Source: JASBRS01 sp964496495
Lineage (GTDB): Bacteria > Deinococcota > Deinococci > Deinococcales > Trueperaceae
Direction: 5' to 3'
Assembly (NCBI GenBank): GCA_964496495.1
Contig: CAZBZU010000001.1
Span: forward strand, 1 to 64,000
DNA: 64,000 bases
The notes under the pieces were generated by a model. The model worked only from the letters and a program-made list of their open reading frames with translations, made no database searches and was not told the DNA's origin. The position numbers were made by a program, and so were the translations under genes. Positions 45,249 through 54,556 of this stretch are shown here, piece after piece. Position 1 is the first letter of the stretch; each line of letters opens with the position of its first letter.

Positions 45249-45688
45249 CCCGGCGAGCCTTCCGCCAGCCCCGCCGCCGTGCGTACCGCCTGGACCAGGG
45301 GCAGGAGGCTGCTGGTGGCCGCAAACTCGTCCGGCGTCAGCCAGGCGTGGGCGTCGTGCTCGGCGGTGCGCCGCACCTCGCCGGGCTCGGCGTCGGCGCG
45401 GTAGACGATCACCACCATGGGCTCGCCCGCACGCATCGCGTGGTAGGTCGTGACGGGTCGCGGCCACACCCGCACGCGCAGGCCGCACTCCTCGGCGATC
45501 TCGCGGCCGACGGCGTCCGCGGGGTCCTCGCCGCGGCGCAGCCTGCCGGAGAGCGTCTCCCATAGCCCGGGTCCGGCATCGCGCGCCGGCGAGCGCCGCA
45601 TCGCCAGCACCTTGCCGTCCCGGAAGACCGCAGCCGCCACCGCCACCACGTAGTGCTCGGTGATCTCGCCATCGCTGAGCTCCGGCAC
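45245..45688 (-). CDS. Nudix hydrolase
   Basis: The 147-residue protein carries a Nudix box GRLRRGEDPADAVGREIAEECGL (Gx5Ex7REUxEExGU) and a C-terminal strand typical of small Nudix pyrophosphatases. It starts at GTG 45688 after GGAGG. The substrate could be a nucleotide, sugar nucleotide or cofactor. It is coupled to the nucleotidyltransferase-like gene. Confidence 0.88.
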   Translation of the reverse strand: MPELSDGEITEHYVVAVAAAVFRDGKVLAMRRSPARDAGPGLWETLSGRLRRGEDPADAVGREIAEECGLRVRVWPRPVTTYHAMRAGEPMVVIVYRADAEPGEVRRTAEHDAHAWLTPDEFAATSSLLPLVQAVRTAAGLAEGSPG

Positions 45689-45857
45689 GGGGGCCTCCCT
45701 CCGCGGCGTGGTGCGCGCCCGCACCGCGCCGCCGCCAACCAGGCTAGCCCAGGTGCGACCGCGACGCCGCAGGGCCGCGCGCGGGCCGCTCGCGGGCCGA
45801 GGTGACGCGCGGTCCGCCGGGCACCGCGGCTGGCAAGGGACGCCGGCAGGGCCTGCG

Positions 45858-47102
45858 TCAGTCGTCGCCGGAGGGGATGGCCGGGGTTGCCTCGCCATCC
45901 CGCGGGGTGGCGCCGTCCGTCGCCGCCACTCCGTCCAACGCCCGCAGCACGTCATCCAGCAGGTCGCGGCCATCCTCGATGCCGACCGACAGCCGCACCA
46001 GCCCGTCGGTGATGCCGTGTCGCTCGCGGGCTTCCGGGGCGAGCAGCTGGTGCGTGGTGCTGGCCGGGTGCGTCGCCAGCGATTCCACGTCGCCAAGCGA
46101 CACCGCCTGGGTGAAGAGGGTGAGGCTGTCGAGGAACCGTTCGGCGGCAGTGGCGCCGCCTGCCAGCTCCAGCGCCAGCATGCCGCCGAAGCGGGCCATC
46201 TGACGGCTGGCGAGGACGTGCCGGGGGTGCTGGGGCAGCCCCGGATAGTGGACCTCGGCGACCGCCGGGTGACCGAGCACCCCGCGTGCCAGCGTCTCGG
46301 CGTTGTCGCAGTGACGCTCCATGCGCACGGGCAGGGTCTTGCAGCCGCGGAGCAAGAGGAAGCTGTCGAAGGGTCCGAGGGCGGCGCCGACGTGTCGCAG
46401 GCCGTGGCTGCGGAGCTCGGCGGCGAGCTCGGACGATGCCGCCACCACGCCGCCCACGACATCGCCGTGGCCGCCGAGGTACTTCGTCGCCGAGTGCACC
46501 ACCACGTCGATCCCGTGCTCCGCAGGTCGCGTCAGGTAGGGGGAGGCGAAGGTGTTGTCGACGACCGTCAGGATGTCGCGGCCGCGCGCGACGGCAGCGA
46601 CGCGGCCGAGGTCGTGGATGCCCAGCGTGGGGTTGGTGGGTGTCTCCAGGTAGATCATGCGCGTCGCGGGCGAAACGGCGTCCTCCAGCTCGTCGTCGTC
46701 GACGTCGTGGTGGCGGAGGCCGTAGGGCTCCAGCAGGTCGCGCAGCAGGCCCTCCGTGCCGCCGTAGAGGGGTCCCAGCGTGATGATCTCGTCGCCGGGA
46801 CGCAGCACAGTGAGCAGCAGCGCGCTGATGGCGCCCATGCCGGAGGCGAACGCCACCGCGTCCTCGGTGCTCTCGAGCGAGGCGAGCTTGACCTCGAAGG
46901 CTCGGGTGGTGGGGTTCCCGATGCGGCTGTAGACGTAGCCCTCCTCGTCCCCCGCGAACAGCGCGGCCCCGCGGCCGTAGCTGCCGTAGCTGAAGGTCGA
47001 GGTCTGGTAGACGGGGGTGGCGTGCGCGCCCGTGCGCGGGTCGGGGCCCTGGCCATCGTGAACGGCGCGCGTGCTGAAGCGGTGACGCCGGCGCGTGCTC
47101 AT
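45858..47102 (-). CDS. Cys/Met metabolism PLP enzyme (cystathionine/O-acylhomoserine type)
   Basis: The 414-residue trans-sulfuration family enzyme has YVYSRIGNPTTRAFEVKLASLE, FASGMGAISALLLT, YLETPTNPTLGIHDL, VVDNTFASPYLTRP and the PLP-lysine block HSATKYLGGHGDVVGG, then GDVESLATHPASTTH near the C-terminus. Unlike the paralogue at 10995-12131 it has the classical VDNTF motif. It may be an O-acetyl/succinylhomoserine sulfhydrylase, cystathionine synthase or methionine gamma-lyase. GAGGAG precedes ATG 47102. Confidence 0.9.
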   Translation of the reverse strand: MSTRRRHRFSTRAVHDGQGPDPRTGAHATPVYQTSTFSYGSYGRGAALFAGDEEGYVYSRIGNPTTRAFEVKLASLESTEDAVAFASGMGAISALLLTVLRPGDEIITLGPLYGGTEGLLRDLLEPYGLRHHDVDDDELEDAVSPATRMIYLETPTNPTLGIHDLGRVAAVARGRDILTVVDNTFASPYLTRPAEHGIDVVVHSATKYLGGHGDVVGGVVAASSELAAELRSHGLRHVGAALGPFDSFLLLRGCKTLPVRMERHCDNAETLARGVLGHPAVAEVHYPGLPQHPRHVLASRQMARFGGMLALELAGGATAAERFLDSLTLFTQAVSLGDVESLATHPASTTHQLLAPEARERHGITDGLVRLSVGIEDGRDLLDDVLRALDGVAATDGATPRDGEATPAIPSGDD

Positions 47103-47219
47103 GGGGTCGCTCCTCGCCCACATTGAAGCACTTGGGGAGGCGGGTCGGCGGCGTTGTCCTCTAGCGGCTCCGCGCGGAGGCGGGGGGGCGGCCGGCCCGC
47201 CGGCGCGCGCCCCTCGAGG

Positions 47220-48929
47220 CTAGCGCGGCTCCAACCACAGCGTCTGCCAGGGGGCGAGCTCGAGCTCGCCGGCCAGGGCCACCTCGCGGCCGCCGATCAG
47301 GTCGCGTGCCGGGCCGCGCAGCTCGCGGTGACGAAGCCGCCCCGGCCGGCTCGACAGGTTGTGCGCGCACCACAGCGTCTGGCCCGCGCCCTCCCGGCGC
47401 AGCGCGAAGACGCCGCCCTCGGCGGGCAGCACCTGCTGGTCTCCGAAGGGGTCGAACGCCGGCTGCTGGCGCCTCACCCGAAGCAGCTGCGTCAAGGACG
47501 CCAGCACGCGGGCGCGGCGGCCCCCCGCGTCGGCCAGCTCCGCCACCAGCCCCTGGTAGCCGAGCTTCTCGCGGTTGATGCTGCGCGCACGGCCCGTGCG
47601 GGCCACCTCGTCTGGAGCGCCGCGCGAGCCCAGCAGGCTGTGAACGTACACCGCCGGCACCCCGGCGAGTGCCAGCATGGCGGCGTGCACGGTAGCGAAG
47701 CGTCGCACGCTGGTGGCGACCGGCTCGTCGGGCGGGGTGAGCGCATCGAAGTAGCTGACGTTGAGCTCGTAGGGGCGCTCGCCCCGAGCGGTGGAGCGCG
47801 TCGACACCCGGCCGCCGCGCGCCAGCGCGAGCTCCGCCAGGCGCGCCACCGCCGGCCCCTCCACCAGTCCTTCCAGCGCCCGCAGGCCGACGCCGTCGTG
47901 CGACGCGAGGAAGTTGAAGAAGGCGGTCTCGCGGGAGGGCGTGGCCAGCCCCCCGGCCCAGCTGCGCAGGCTGGAGGCGTCCTCGACCGCGGCGCAGTGC
48001 AGCAGCAGCGGGGGTAGCGCGAAGTTGTACACCAGCTGCGCCTCGTCGCTGCCGTCACCGAAGTAGCCGACGTTCTCGTCGTGAGGCACGTTGGTCTCGG
48101 TCAGCAGCACCGCCCACGGCGCCGCGATCTCGAGCAGCGCCCGCAGCGCCTTCACCAGCCGGTGCGTCTGCGGCAGGCTGGTGCAGGAGGTGCCGAGCTC
48201 CTTCCAGAGGTAGGTGACCGCGTCGAGCCGGAGCACCTGGACGCCATGTGCCAGGTAACCGAGCAGCACCCGCGCTGCCTCCAGCAGCACCGCGGGAGTG
48301 GCGTAGTCGAGGTCGACCTGGTCGGCGCTGAAGGTCGTCCACAGGCGGTGGCGGGCGCCGTCGGCCCCCTCGAACGCCGTGGCCAGCGGCGTGGCGCGGG
48401 GACGCACGACGCTGCCGAGATCCGCGTCAGGCGCGATCTCGCGGAAGAAGCCGGCAACCGCCGGATCCCCGGCCAGGTAGCGGCGCAGGGTGTCGCTCGA
48501 GGCCGACACGTGGTTGATGACGGCGTCGACCATCAGGCGGTGGTCGCTGGCGAGCGCCTCGATGTCGTGCCAGTCGCCGAACTGCGGGTCGACGGTACGA
48601 TAGTCGATCACCGCGAAGCCGTCGTCCGAGGAGGAGGGCTGGAAGGGGAGCACGTGCACCCCGCTCACGGCACCGGCCAGCGGCCCGCGAAGGAGCCGGT
48701 GGAGGGTGGCGAGCGGCGCCTCACCCGGCACGCGGACCTGATCGGGGTAGCTGATGAGGAAGGCGTCCGTAGCGCTGAGCCGCCGAGCCGGCGGCACCGC
48801 CGGATGCGGGTGTGCCCTCCGGAAGGCGGTCGCCTCGGCGACCAGCGTGTCCGCCAGCGCCTCCCCGCCCGCGTCACCGTAGAGGGCGCGCAGGTGCCCC
48901 CGCAGGACCTCGGCCCGGTCGCGACTCAT
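47220..48929 (-). CDS. GH13_18 phosphorylase, glucosylglycerate/sucrose phosphorylase-like
   Basis: The 569-residue GH13 protein resembles sucrose-phosphorylase-type enzymes: DAFLISYPDQVRVPGEAPLATLH, VHVLPFQPSSSDDGFAVIDY, LMVDAVINHVS, nucleophile Asp236 in VLRLDAVTYLWKELGT, acid/base Glu278 in LLTETNVPH and Asp345 in LASHDGVGL. The family splits into sucrose, sucrose 6'-phosphate, glucosylglycerol and glucosylglycerate phosphorylases. A GH63 enzyme of the glucosylglycerate-hydrolase type lies directly upstream, which favours glucosylglycerate; Meiothermus has a known GH13_18 glucosylglycerate phosphorylase. It follows the GH63 gene by 24 nt. Confidence 0.85.
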   Translation of the reverse strand: MSRDRAEVLRGHLRALYGDAGGEALADTLVAEATAFRRAHPHPAVPPARRLSATDAFLISYPDQVRVPGEAPLATLHRLLRGPLAGAVSGVHVLPFQPSSSDDGFAVIDYRTVDPQFGDWHDIEALASDHRLMVDAVINHVSASSDTLRRYLAGDPAVAGFFREIAPDADLGSVVRPRATPLATAFEGADGARHRLWTTFSADQVDLDYATPAVLLEAARVLLGYLAHGVQVLRLDAVTYLWKELGTSCTSLPQTHRLVKALRALLEIAAPWAVLLTETNVPHDENVGYFGDGSDEAQLVYNFALPPLLLHCAAVEDASSLRSWAGGLATPSRETAFFNFLASHDGVGLRALEGLVEGPAVARLAELALARGGRVSTRSTARGERPYELNVSYFDALTPPDEPVATSVRRFATVHAAMLALAGVPAVYVHSLLGSRGAPDEVARTGRARSINREKLGYQGLVAELADAGGRRARVLASLTQLLRVRRQQPAFDPFGDQQVLPAEGGVFALRREGAGQTLWCAHNLSSRPGRLRHRELRGPARDLIGGREVALAGELELAPWQTLWLEPR

Positions 48930-48953
48930 GGTGCCCGGCGGCTCACCGGTCGC

Positions 48954-50318
48954 CTACGCCGGGCGGGAGAGCGGTAACGGCTCGAGCATCTCCAGCGCCA
49001 ATGCCGCGCTCCAGGAGAAGTCGCTGGCGCCCGCCGGGCTGCCGTCGCGCGGGTCGTAGTACTCGAAGAAGCCGCCGTCGGCCATCAGGGCCAGGCTGTC
49101 GCGTCTGACGTTCTCGGCCAGCGCCTGGTAGCCGTAGCGCTCCAGCCCCTGCATCACCATCCAGTTGACGAGTATCCACACCGGTCCGCGCCAGTAGCGG
49201 CGCGGCTCGTAGAAGTAGTTGTTCTTGGCCTGCGACGGCACCCGGAAGCGGCTGTTCGCGTCGGGCCCATACTCCTCCGGGTTCTCCAGGTGGGCGCCCA
49301 CCAGCACCTCGGCCTGCTCCTTGTCGGCGAGCCCGGCGTAGAGCGCCAGGAACGTGGCGACACCGTTCTCCCGCACCAGCTGGTGATGGCGCGCGTCGAA
49401 GGCGAAGTAGAGGCCCTCCTCCTCGTCCCAGAGCTTGGCGTTGAAGGCCCGCCGCAGCCGCACTCGCCAGCGCTCCAGCTCGGCCGTCGGCTCGCCGATC
49501 TCGTCAGCCAGGGCGATCAGGTCCTCGTGGGCCTGATAGGTGATGGCGTTGAAGAGGGTGTCCTGCACCAGGAAGGGGGAGCGCTGGTAGATGATCTCCG
49601 GCTCGTAGGCCCACTGCCGGAAGCGATCGATGAGGTACACGAAGCGCTCGTAGTCGGCGTGCTGCGGGCGCTCTTCGGCTGCGACGTGGGCGCTGTCCCG
49701 GCGTTGGTAGGCGGGCACCTGGGAGGGTGTGACCTGCATCAGCGGCTGGACGAAGCGGGCGGCGTTGTCGGTGCCGGACTCCCAGGGGTGGACGATGGCC
49801 ACCAGACCGGTGCCTTCGGGATCGCGGGCGCGGTGCAGCCAGCGGTGCCAGTTGAGCAGCCGCGGGTAGATCTCCTGGATGAAGGCCAGCGAGGCCTGGC
49901 GGTCGCGGGCGCGCCGGTGCATGCGGCGCACGCACGTTGCCAGCAGCGGTGGCTGCACCAGCCCCGAGGTGCGCACCCCGTGCGGGGCCGCCACGCTCTG
50001 TTCGATCTGCCAGAAGTCCGGGCCCGGGAAGTAGTCCGACGAGCCGTTGTGGTAGACGACGTGGGGGATCATGCCGTCCAGCCACTGCCCCTGAAGCAGC
50101 GAGCGCACCTCCTTGCGCGCCCGCTCCTCGTCGAAGTGCGCCAAGCCCATCGCCACCAGGGCGGCATCCCAGTTCCATTGGTGGGGGTACTGATAGCGGC
50201 CGGGTTTGACGAAGTCGCCGACGTCGTTGGCGGTCAACGTCTCCCGCGCACCCGCGAGGAAGTCGCCACGGGCCTTGCCGGTGTGGAAGGGGTTGCCTTC
50301 GGGTACCGGTTCCTCCAC
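48954..50318 (-). CDS. GH63 glucosylglycerate/mannosylglycerate hydrolase-like enzyme
   Basis: The 454-residue (alpha/alpha)6 protein has GRYQYPHQWNWDAALVAMGLA, WLDGMIPHVVYH, HPWESGTDNAARF with probable acid Asp184, YFYEPRRYWRGPVWILVNWMV and GGFFEYYDP with probable base Glu419. These match mannosylglycerate hydrolase of Thermus and glucosylglycerate hydrolase of mycobacteria in motif and, from memory, almost in residue number (Asp182/Glu419 in the latter). It would release hexose from the compatible solute. GTG 50318 has TAGAGT 6 nt upstream. It sits between the ABC transporter and the phosphorylase. Confidence 0.85.
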   Translation of the reverse strand: MEEPVPEGNPFHTGKARGDFLAGARETLTANDVGDFVKPGRYQYPHQWNWDAALVAMGLAHFDEERARKEVRSLLQGQWLDGMIPHVVYHNGSSDYFPGPDFWQIEQSVAAPHGVRTSGLVQPPLLATCVRRMHRRARDRQASLAFIQEIYPRLLNWHRWLHRARDPEGTGLVAIVHPWESGTDNAARFVQPLMQVTPSQVPAYQRRDSAHVAAEERPQHADYERFVYLIDRFRQWAYEPEIIYQRSPFLVQDTLFNAITYQAHEDLIALADEIGEPTAELERWRVRLRRAFNAKLWDEEEGLYFAFDARHHQLVRENGVATFLALYAGLADKEQAEVLVGAHLENPEEYGPDANSRFRVPSQAKNNYFYEPRRYWRGPVWILVNWMVMQGLERYGYQALAENVRRDSLALMADGGFFEYYDPRDGSPAGASDFSWSAALALEMLEPLPLSRPA

Positions 50319-50324
50319 GCCGGT

Positions 50325-50330
50325 ACTCTA
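50325..50330 (-). promoter_or_regulatory. Leaderless -10 box (TAGAGT) for the GH63-GH13 pair
   Basis: TAGAGT lies 6 nt upstream of the GTG at 50318, so the two enzymes may be transcribed apart from the transporter. Confidence 0.55.
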
Positions 50331-50396
50331 CACCAGTCGCTGCGGCGCGTCTGCGGGTGGCGGGGCGCGCCTGCCGCGGCCCGCCTGGCGGGACCC

Positions 50397-51689
50397 TCAC
50401 CCCTTGACGCCGCCGGCGGTCAGTCCGGCGACCAGGTAGCGCTCGAACCAGAAGAACAGCACCATGATCGGCACCGTCACGATCACGGCACCTGCCATCA
50501 GGAACTGCCGGGGCACCTCCTGGGAGTTGAGGCTCACCATGCCGCGCGAGAGGGTGAAGATGGCAGGCGAGTCGAGGAACATGAAAGCGAACAGGAACTC
50601 GTTCCAGGCGATCATGAACACGTACAGGCCGACCGAGGCGAGCGCCGGCAGCGAGAGGGGCAGGGTGACCCGCCAGATCACCCCCAGGCGGCTGCAGCCA
50701 TCGATGAGGCCAGCCTCCTCCAGGTCGCTCGGGAGCGTGCGGAAGTAGCTCCGCAGCATGTACAGCGCCACCGGCAGGGTGGTGGCGGGGTAGACCACCA
50801 GCAGGCCGGGCAGGGTATCGCGCAGTCCCAGCTGGGTGAACACCGAGTAGAGCGGGATCACCAGCACGATGGCGGGGAACATGTAGATGAGCAGGATCGA
50901 GCGAGACAGCAGCCGCCGCCCGCGGAAGCGCAGGCGGGTGACAGCGTAGGCGCCCAGGACGGCGAGCGCCAGCGTGACCGCTACGGTCACTAGCGCCACC
51001 AGCGTGCTGTTGAGGATGAAGCGGCCGAAGTGGAAGGTGGTGAGCACCTCGCGATAGCCGACCAGCAGCTGCGCCAGTGGCTGGTTGAGGTTCACGCCCA
51101 GGAAGATGGGGTCCTGCAGCATCTCGGCGCGGCTCTTCAGCGATGACGCCAGCATGAAGTAGAAGGGGAACACCACGATCGCCCCGAAGAAGGTGAACCC
51201 CAGCGCCCTCAGAACCCGCAGCGCCAGCACCTCGAGCTCCACCCGCCCCAGGCGGCCGAGGGCGATGCCGCGCAGGCCGTAGCGCGTCAGGTGGGCCGCG
51301 AGGGCCGTGGTCAGCAGCGCCGCGCCCACGCCCCAGAGAGGACGCACGTCGTTCCCCCCGAGCGGCCGGCCACCGCTCCACGCCAACCAGGACGCGGCGG
51401 CAAGCACGGCGCAGGTGAGCACGGCGAGCGGCGGGCTGTCGCGGGCGCCCCGCCAGTGCGCCAGTGCGGCTCCCAGCAGGGCCCCGAGGAGCAGCGCCTC
51501 GCCCACGGGGTAGCTCGCCTCCAGGCCGCCGAAGATGGTAGCCGAGAGAGCCCAGCCGCCCGCTGTCAGGGCGGTCGCCAGCGCGCCCAGGAGCGCTGCG
51601 ACGGCCGTCCCGGGGACGCCGGCGCGTGCGGACGGCGCCCGCCCGGGCGCGGGCGGCCCGGCGCCGGCCAGCGGCGCTGCCCGGCTCAC
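50397..51689 (-). CDS. Sugar ABC transporter permease, MalG-like with extended N-terminus
   Basis: The 430-residue permease has a standard MalG core in its last 280 residues (FTFFGAIVVFPFYFMLASSLK, ILNSTLVALVTVAVTLALAVLGAYAVTRL, EAA loop ..LPSDLEEAGLIDGCSRLGVIWRVTLPLSLPAL, WNEFLFAFMF). About 150 extra residues at the N-terminus hold three to four additional hydrophobic segments. GTG 51689 overlaps the previous stop as GTGA, which argues that the extension is really translated. It imports the solute captured by the binding protein at 53033-54370. Confidence 0.88.
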   Translation of the reverse strand: MSRAAPLAGAGPPAPGRAPSARAGVPGTAVAALLGALATALTAGGWALSATIFGGLEASYPVGEALLLGALLGAALAHWRGARDSPPLAVLTCAVLAAASWLAWSGGRPLGGNDVRPLWGVGAALLTTALAAHLTRYGLRGIALGRLGRVELEVLALRVLRALGFTFFGAIVVFPFYFMLASSLKSRAEMLQDPIFLGVNLNQPLAQLLVGYREVLTTFHFGRFILNSTLVALVTVAVTLALAVLGAYAVTRLRFRGRRLLSRSILLIYMFPAIVLVIPLYSVFTQLGLRDTLPGLLVVYPATTLPVALYMLRSYFRTLPSDLEEAGLIDGCSRLGVIWRVTLPLSLPALASVGLYVFMIAWNEFLFAFMFLDSPAIFTLSRGMVSLNSQEVPRQFLMAGAVIVTVPIMVLFFWFERYLVAGLTAGGVKG

Positions 51690-52957
51690 GCGTCGCCCTC
51701 CGGCGCGTAGCGGAAGTAGAGCACCATGAACGCCGCCAGGATCACGAAGAGCGTGACCGCCACGGCGGCGCCGGCGCCGAGGTCGGCCAGCGCGAAGGCC
51801 TGGTCGTACACCTGCACGGTGAGCGTCTTGGTACCGGCGGCGCCGCCGGTGAGCAGGAAGATGTCGTCGAACTTGTTGAACGTCCAGATGAAGCGCAGCA
51901 GGAAGAGCGTCGAGAGGATACCTACCAGCTGGGGCAGCGTGATGTACCAGAACTGCTGGAGCGGGCTGGCGCCGTCCACCTGGGCCGCCTCGTACATGTC
52001 GCGCGGGATCGCCTGGAAGCGCGCCAGGATGAACAGGAAGGCGAAGGGGAAGTAGCGCCAGGCCTCGAAGGCGATGACGGTGGAGAGCGCCAGCGGCACC
52101 GCCAGGCGCAGCCCCAGCAGGTGCACCTCCAGGCTGCGCTGGCTGAGGAACGCCACCGCGCGACCGAGCACCCCGAAATGCACGCCCAGGGCGTTGACCG
52201 CGCCCGAGAGCGGGTCGAGCAGGAACGCCCAGGTGAAGGTGACGGCGATGACCGGGGCCACGTACGGGAACAGGAACAGGCCGCGCAGGAGGCCTTTGCC
52301 GGTGAAGGGCGCGTTGAGGAGCTGCGCGGCGAAGAGGCCGAGCAGGATGGAGCCGATGGTGCCGAAGACGGTGTAGGCGAGGGTGACCCAGAGGGCCGGC
52401 AGGAACTCGGCGCCGGAGAGCACCCTGCGGAAGTTCTCCAGCGTGAAGCGCAGGTTGGTGAGCACGTTGGGGGCTCGACCGCGGATGGCGGCGCTGGCGC
52501 CTGAGGGCTCCGGGGCGCCGGCGCGGAGGTAGGCGGCGGTGGCGGTGAAGGCGAGGTCCAGGTTGGTGCGCGCTCCGCCCTGCCAGGTGCCCAGGTCGCA
52601 GCGCAGATGGGGCGCCTCGAACGCACAGCGGGGATCGAGATCGACCGGCTCGAGGCCGGAGGGCAGCACATCGAAGAGCGTCACCTGGCGGACCGCCACC
52701 GTTTGCGAGCTGTTGCGCATCTGGTAGCGCAGCCGCAGCTCCTCGCCGACCTCGGTTGCGGGCGCCAGCAGCCGGACGCGCACCACCGGACGCGGCGGTC
52801 GCAGGTCGGCGAGCGTCACCGGCTTGACGCTGATCCACACGTTCGCGGCTACCGGGAAGAGCACGATGGCGAAGACGATCAGGAACGTCGGCGCTAGCAT
52901 CCAGAAGGCGAGCCGCGCCTCCCGTCTCGCCAGCGTGAGCTTGCGCGCTGCCCTCAT
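51686..52957 (-). CDS. Sugar ABC transporter permease, MalF-like with DUF11-like periplasmic insert
   Basis: The 423-residue permease has its first helix at about residues 16-42, then a periplasmic insert of about 110 residues, then the MalF core (FLPALWVTLAYTVFGTIGSILLGLFAAQLL.., EAA loop near IPRDMYEAAQVDGASPLQQFWYITLPQL). The insert reads VGEELRLRYQMRNSS.. DVLPSGLEPVD.. CAFEAPHLRCDLGTWQGGARTNLDL, the pattern of DUF11 beta-sandwich repeats normally found in surface proteins. It may contact the binding protein, as the MalF P2 loop does. ATG 52957; the gene overlaps the MalG-like gene. Confidence 0.88.
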   Translation of the reverse strand: MRAARKLTLARREARLAFWMLAPTFLIVFAIVLFPVAANVWISVKPVTLADLRPPRPVVRVRLLAPATEVGEELRLRYQMRNSSQTVAVRQVTLFDVLPSGLEPVDLDPRCAFEAPHLRCDLGTWQGGARTNLDLAFTATAAYLRAGAPEPSGASAAIRGRAPNVLTNLRFTLENFRRVLSGAEFLPALWVTLAYTVFGTIGSILLGLFAAQLLNAPFTGKGLLRGLFLFPYVAPVIAVTFTWAFLLDPLSGAVNALGVHFGVLGRAVAFLSQRSLEVHLLGLRLAVPLALSTVIAFEAWRYFPFAFLFILARFQAIPRDMYEAAQVDGASPLQQFWYITLPQLVGILSTLFLLRFIWTFNKFDDIFLLTGGAAGTKTLTVQVYDQAFALADLGAGAAVAVTLFVILAAFMVLYFRYAPEGDA

Positions 52958-53032
52958 GCGCCCCTCCCGACCGCAGCGGGAGCGCGGGTCGGGGGCGGTA
53001 TCGGGAGCCCGCCCCCGGCCGCGCTCAGCGGC

Positions 53033-54370
53033 CTACTGCAGGGCGCTGACGCGCTCCTGCAGCAGCGCGGCGGTGTCCTCGGCGCTGCGCTCGCCGTCGA
53101 GGAAGCTGCGGACGAGCTCGGCCATCACGCGGGTGCCGTAGAGCCGGCCGATGATCGCTCCCTGACCCTGGCTGTACGCCCAGCGGCTGCCGCTGTCGAG
53201 GCCCTCCACGATATTGGAGATCACGTCGGGGCCGTAGAACTGCGACATCGGCGCCTTGCGGTCGACGCCCATGGGGAGCTGCGCCCAGCCGTCGACGAAC
53301 TTGGTGGGCTGCTCGGCGGTGCCCCTGCGAACGGGGAAGAAGCCCTCGGGCGCGAACGACAGCCAGTCCAGGTAGGCGTCGGACAGCAGGTACTGCACGA
53401 AGTCCTGCGCCTTGGCGGTGTCGGCGTCGACGGTGATGCCCAGGTAGGTGACGCTCGCCCAGCCGGCGCCTCCCGGGTTGCTCGGCCCGGCGACGCGGGT
53501 GACGAAGCCGGTGTTCTCGGCCAGCTGGGGGCTGGTCGGGTCGGCGTAGGCGGTCACCGGCACGTCGTTGCGGAGGCCGGCCAGCTCGTCGAGGATGAAC
53601 GGCGACCACATCACCATGGCCGCCTTGCCGGCGAGGTAGAGCTCGCGCGACTGCTGCCAGTAGAGGTTGCCGGGCGGGCTGGCGTCGGCCAGCTTCTTGT
53701 AGAAGTTCAGGACCTCGACGGTCTTGGCCGGGTCGAGGCTCACCGTCCCGTCGGGACCGATGAGGCTGACGCCGTCGGCGAGGAAGAACTCCTCGAGCAC
53801 CTGCATCATGTAGTCGTTGTTGACGTCGGTGGCGGCGACGAAGCCGAACATGTCCGGCGGGTTGCCGAGCTTGTCGATCGCCGCCGCGATGTTGGCGAAG
53901 GTTGTGGGCGGCTGCAGCCCGGCCGCGTCGAAGAGGTCCTTGCGGTAGACGATGAGCTGCGTCCAGCCGCTGATCGGCACCAGCGCCGTGTCGCCCTGGA
54001 AGGCCACCAGGTCGAGGGCGCCCGGCGCGAAGGTGTCGCGCCCGAGGGTGTCCACCACCTCGTTGGCGGCGGCGGTGTCGAAGATGCCGGCGTCCGCCCA
54101 GCCGATGGTCTGGCTGAGCGGCGTGAGGATGACGTCGGGCAGCTCGCCCGCCGAGAAGGCGGCGGTCACGCGCGGTCCGAGATCGCTCTCCTCGACCGGC
54201 ACGAGCTGCACGCTGGTCCCTGTCGCCGCCTGGTAGGCGTCGACGATCTGCTGCTGCTTCGCCATGCGCTCGGGCTGGACCTCCGTGGTCCAGAACACCA
54301 GCTGAGCCGACGCCATCCCGGCCGTCAGCAGCACGGCGAGGCCCGCGAGCACGAGCCACGAACGCTTCAT
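53033..54370 (-). CDS. Sugar ABC transporter substrate-binding protein
   Basis: The 445-residue protein has a signal peptide (MKRSWLVLAGLAVLLTAGMASA, cut about residue 22) without lipobox, then a SBP_bac_1 fold: LVFWTTEVQPERMAKQQQIVDAYQAATG, VEESDLGPRVTAAFSAGELPDVI, VPISGWTQLIVYRKDLF, KAAMVMWSPFILDEL. It should bind a sugar or sugar derivative; the neighbouring GH63 and GH13_18 genes suggest glucosyl- or mannosylglycerate. AGGAGGG precedes ATG 54370. No ATPase is encoded nearby; a shared MsmK-type ATPase is likely. Confidence 0.9.
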   Translation of the reverse strand: MKRSWLVLAGLAVLLTAGMASAQLVFWTTEVQPERMAKQQQIVDAYQAATGTSVQLVPVEESDLGPRVTAAFSAGELPDVILTPLSQTIGWADAGIFDTAAANEVVDTLGRDTFAPGALDLVAFQGDTALVPISGWTQLIVYRKDLFDAAGLQPPTTFANIAAAIDKLGNPPDMFGFVAATDVNNDYMMQVLEEFFLADGVSLIGPDGTVSLDPAKTVEVLNFYKKLADASPPGNLYWQQSRELYLAGKAAMVMWSPFILDELAGLRNDVPVTAYADPTSPQLAENTGFVTRVAGPSNPGGAGWASVTYLGITVDADTAKAQDFVQYLLSDAYLDWLSFAPEGFFPVRRGTAEQPTKFVDGWAQLPMGVDRKAPMSQFYGPDVISNIVEGLDSGSRWAYSQGQGAIIGRLYGTRVMAELVRSFLDGERSAEDTAALLQERVSALQ

Positions 54371-54545
54371 CGGTCCCTCCTAAGGTGTGAACGTCCGCTG
54401 TGCTTGGGAACGGCGATCTGCCAGGCGAGCCCTCCCTTCGCAGGCATACGGCGGCGTGCGGCCGGCACGGGTGCCGGGCTGGTGGGGTGGTGCGAGTCGG
54501 TGTCCGCCGGGCCGTTGCCCTCGCCGAGAGTCAGGGTGATCCTTG

Positions 54546-54556
54546 CTTGCCTCAAG
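54546..54556 (-). promoter_or_regulatory. Candidate operator overlapping the transporter promoter
   Basis: CTTGCCTCAAG is an inverted repeat (CTTG-N3-CAAG) that overlaps the last base pairs of the -10 box and the expected start site, the usual place for a repressor of a sugar operon. The regulator is not in the window. Confidence 0.35.
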
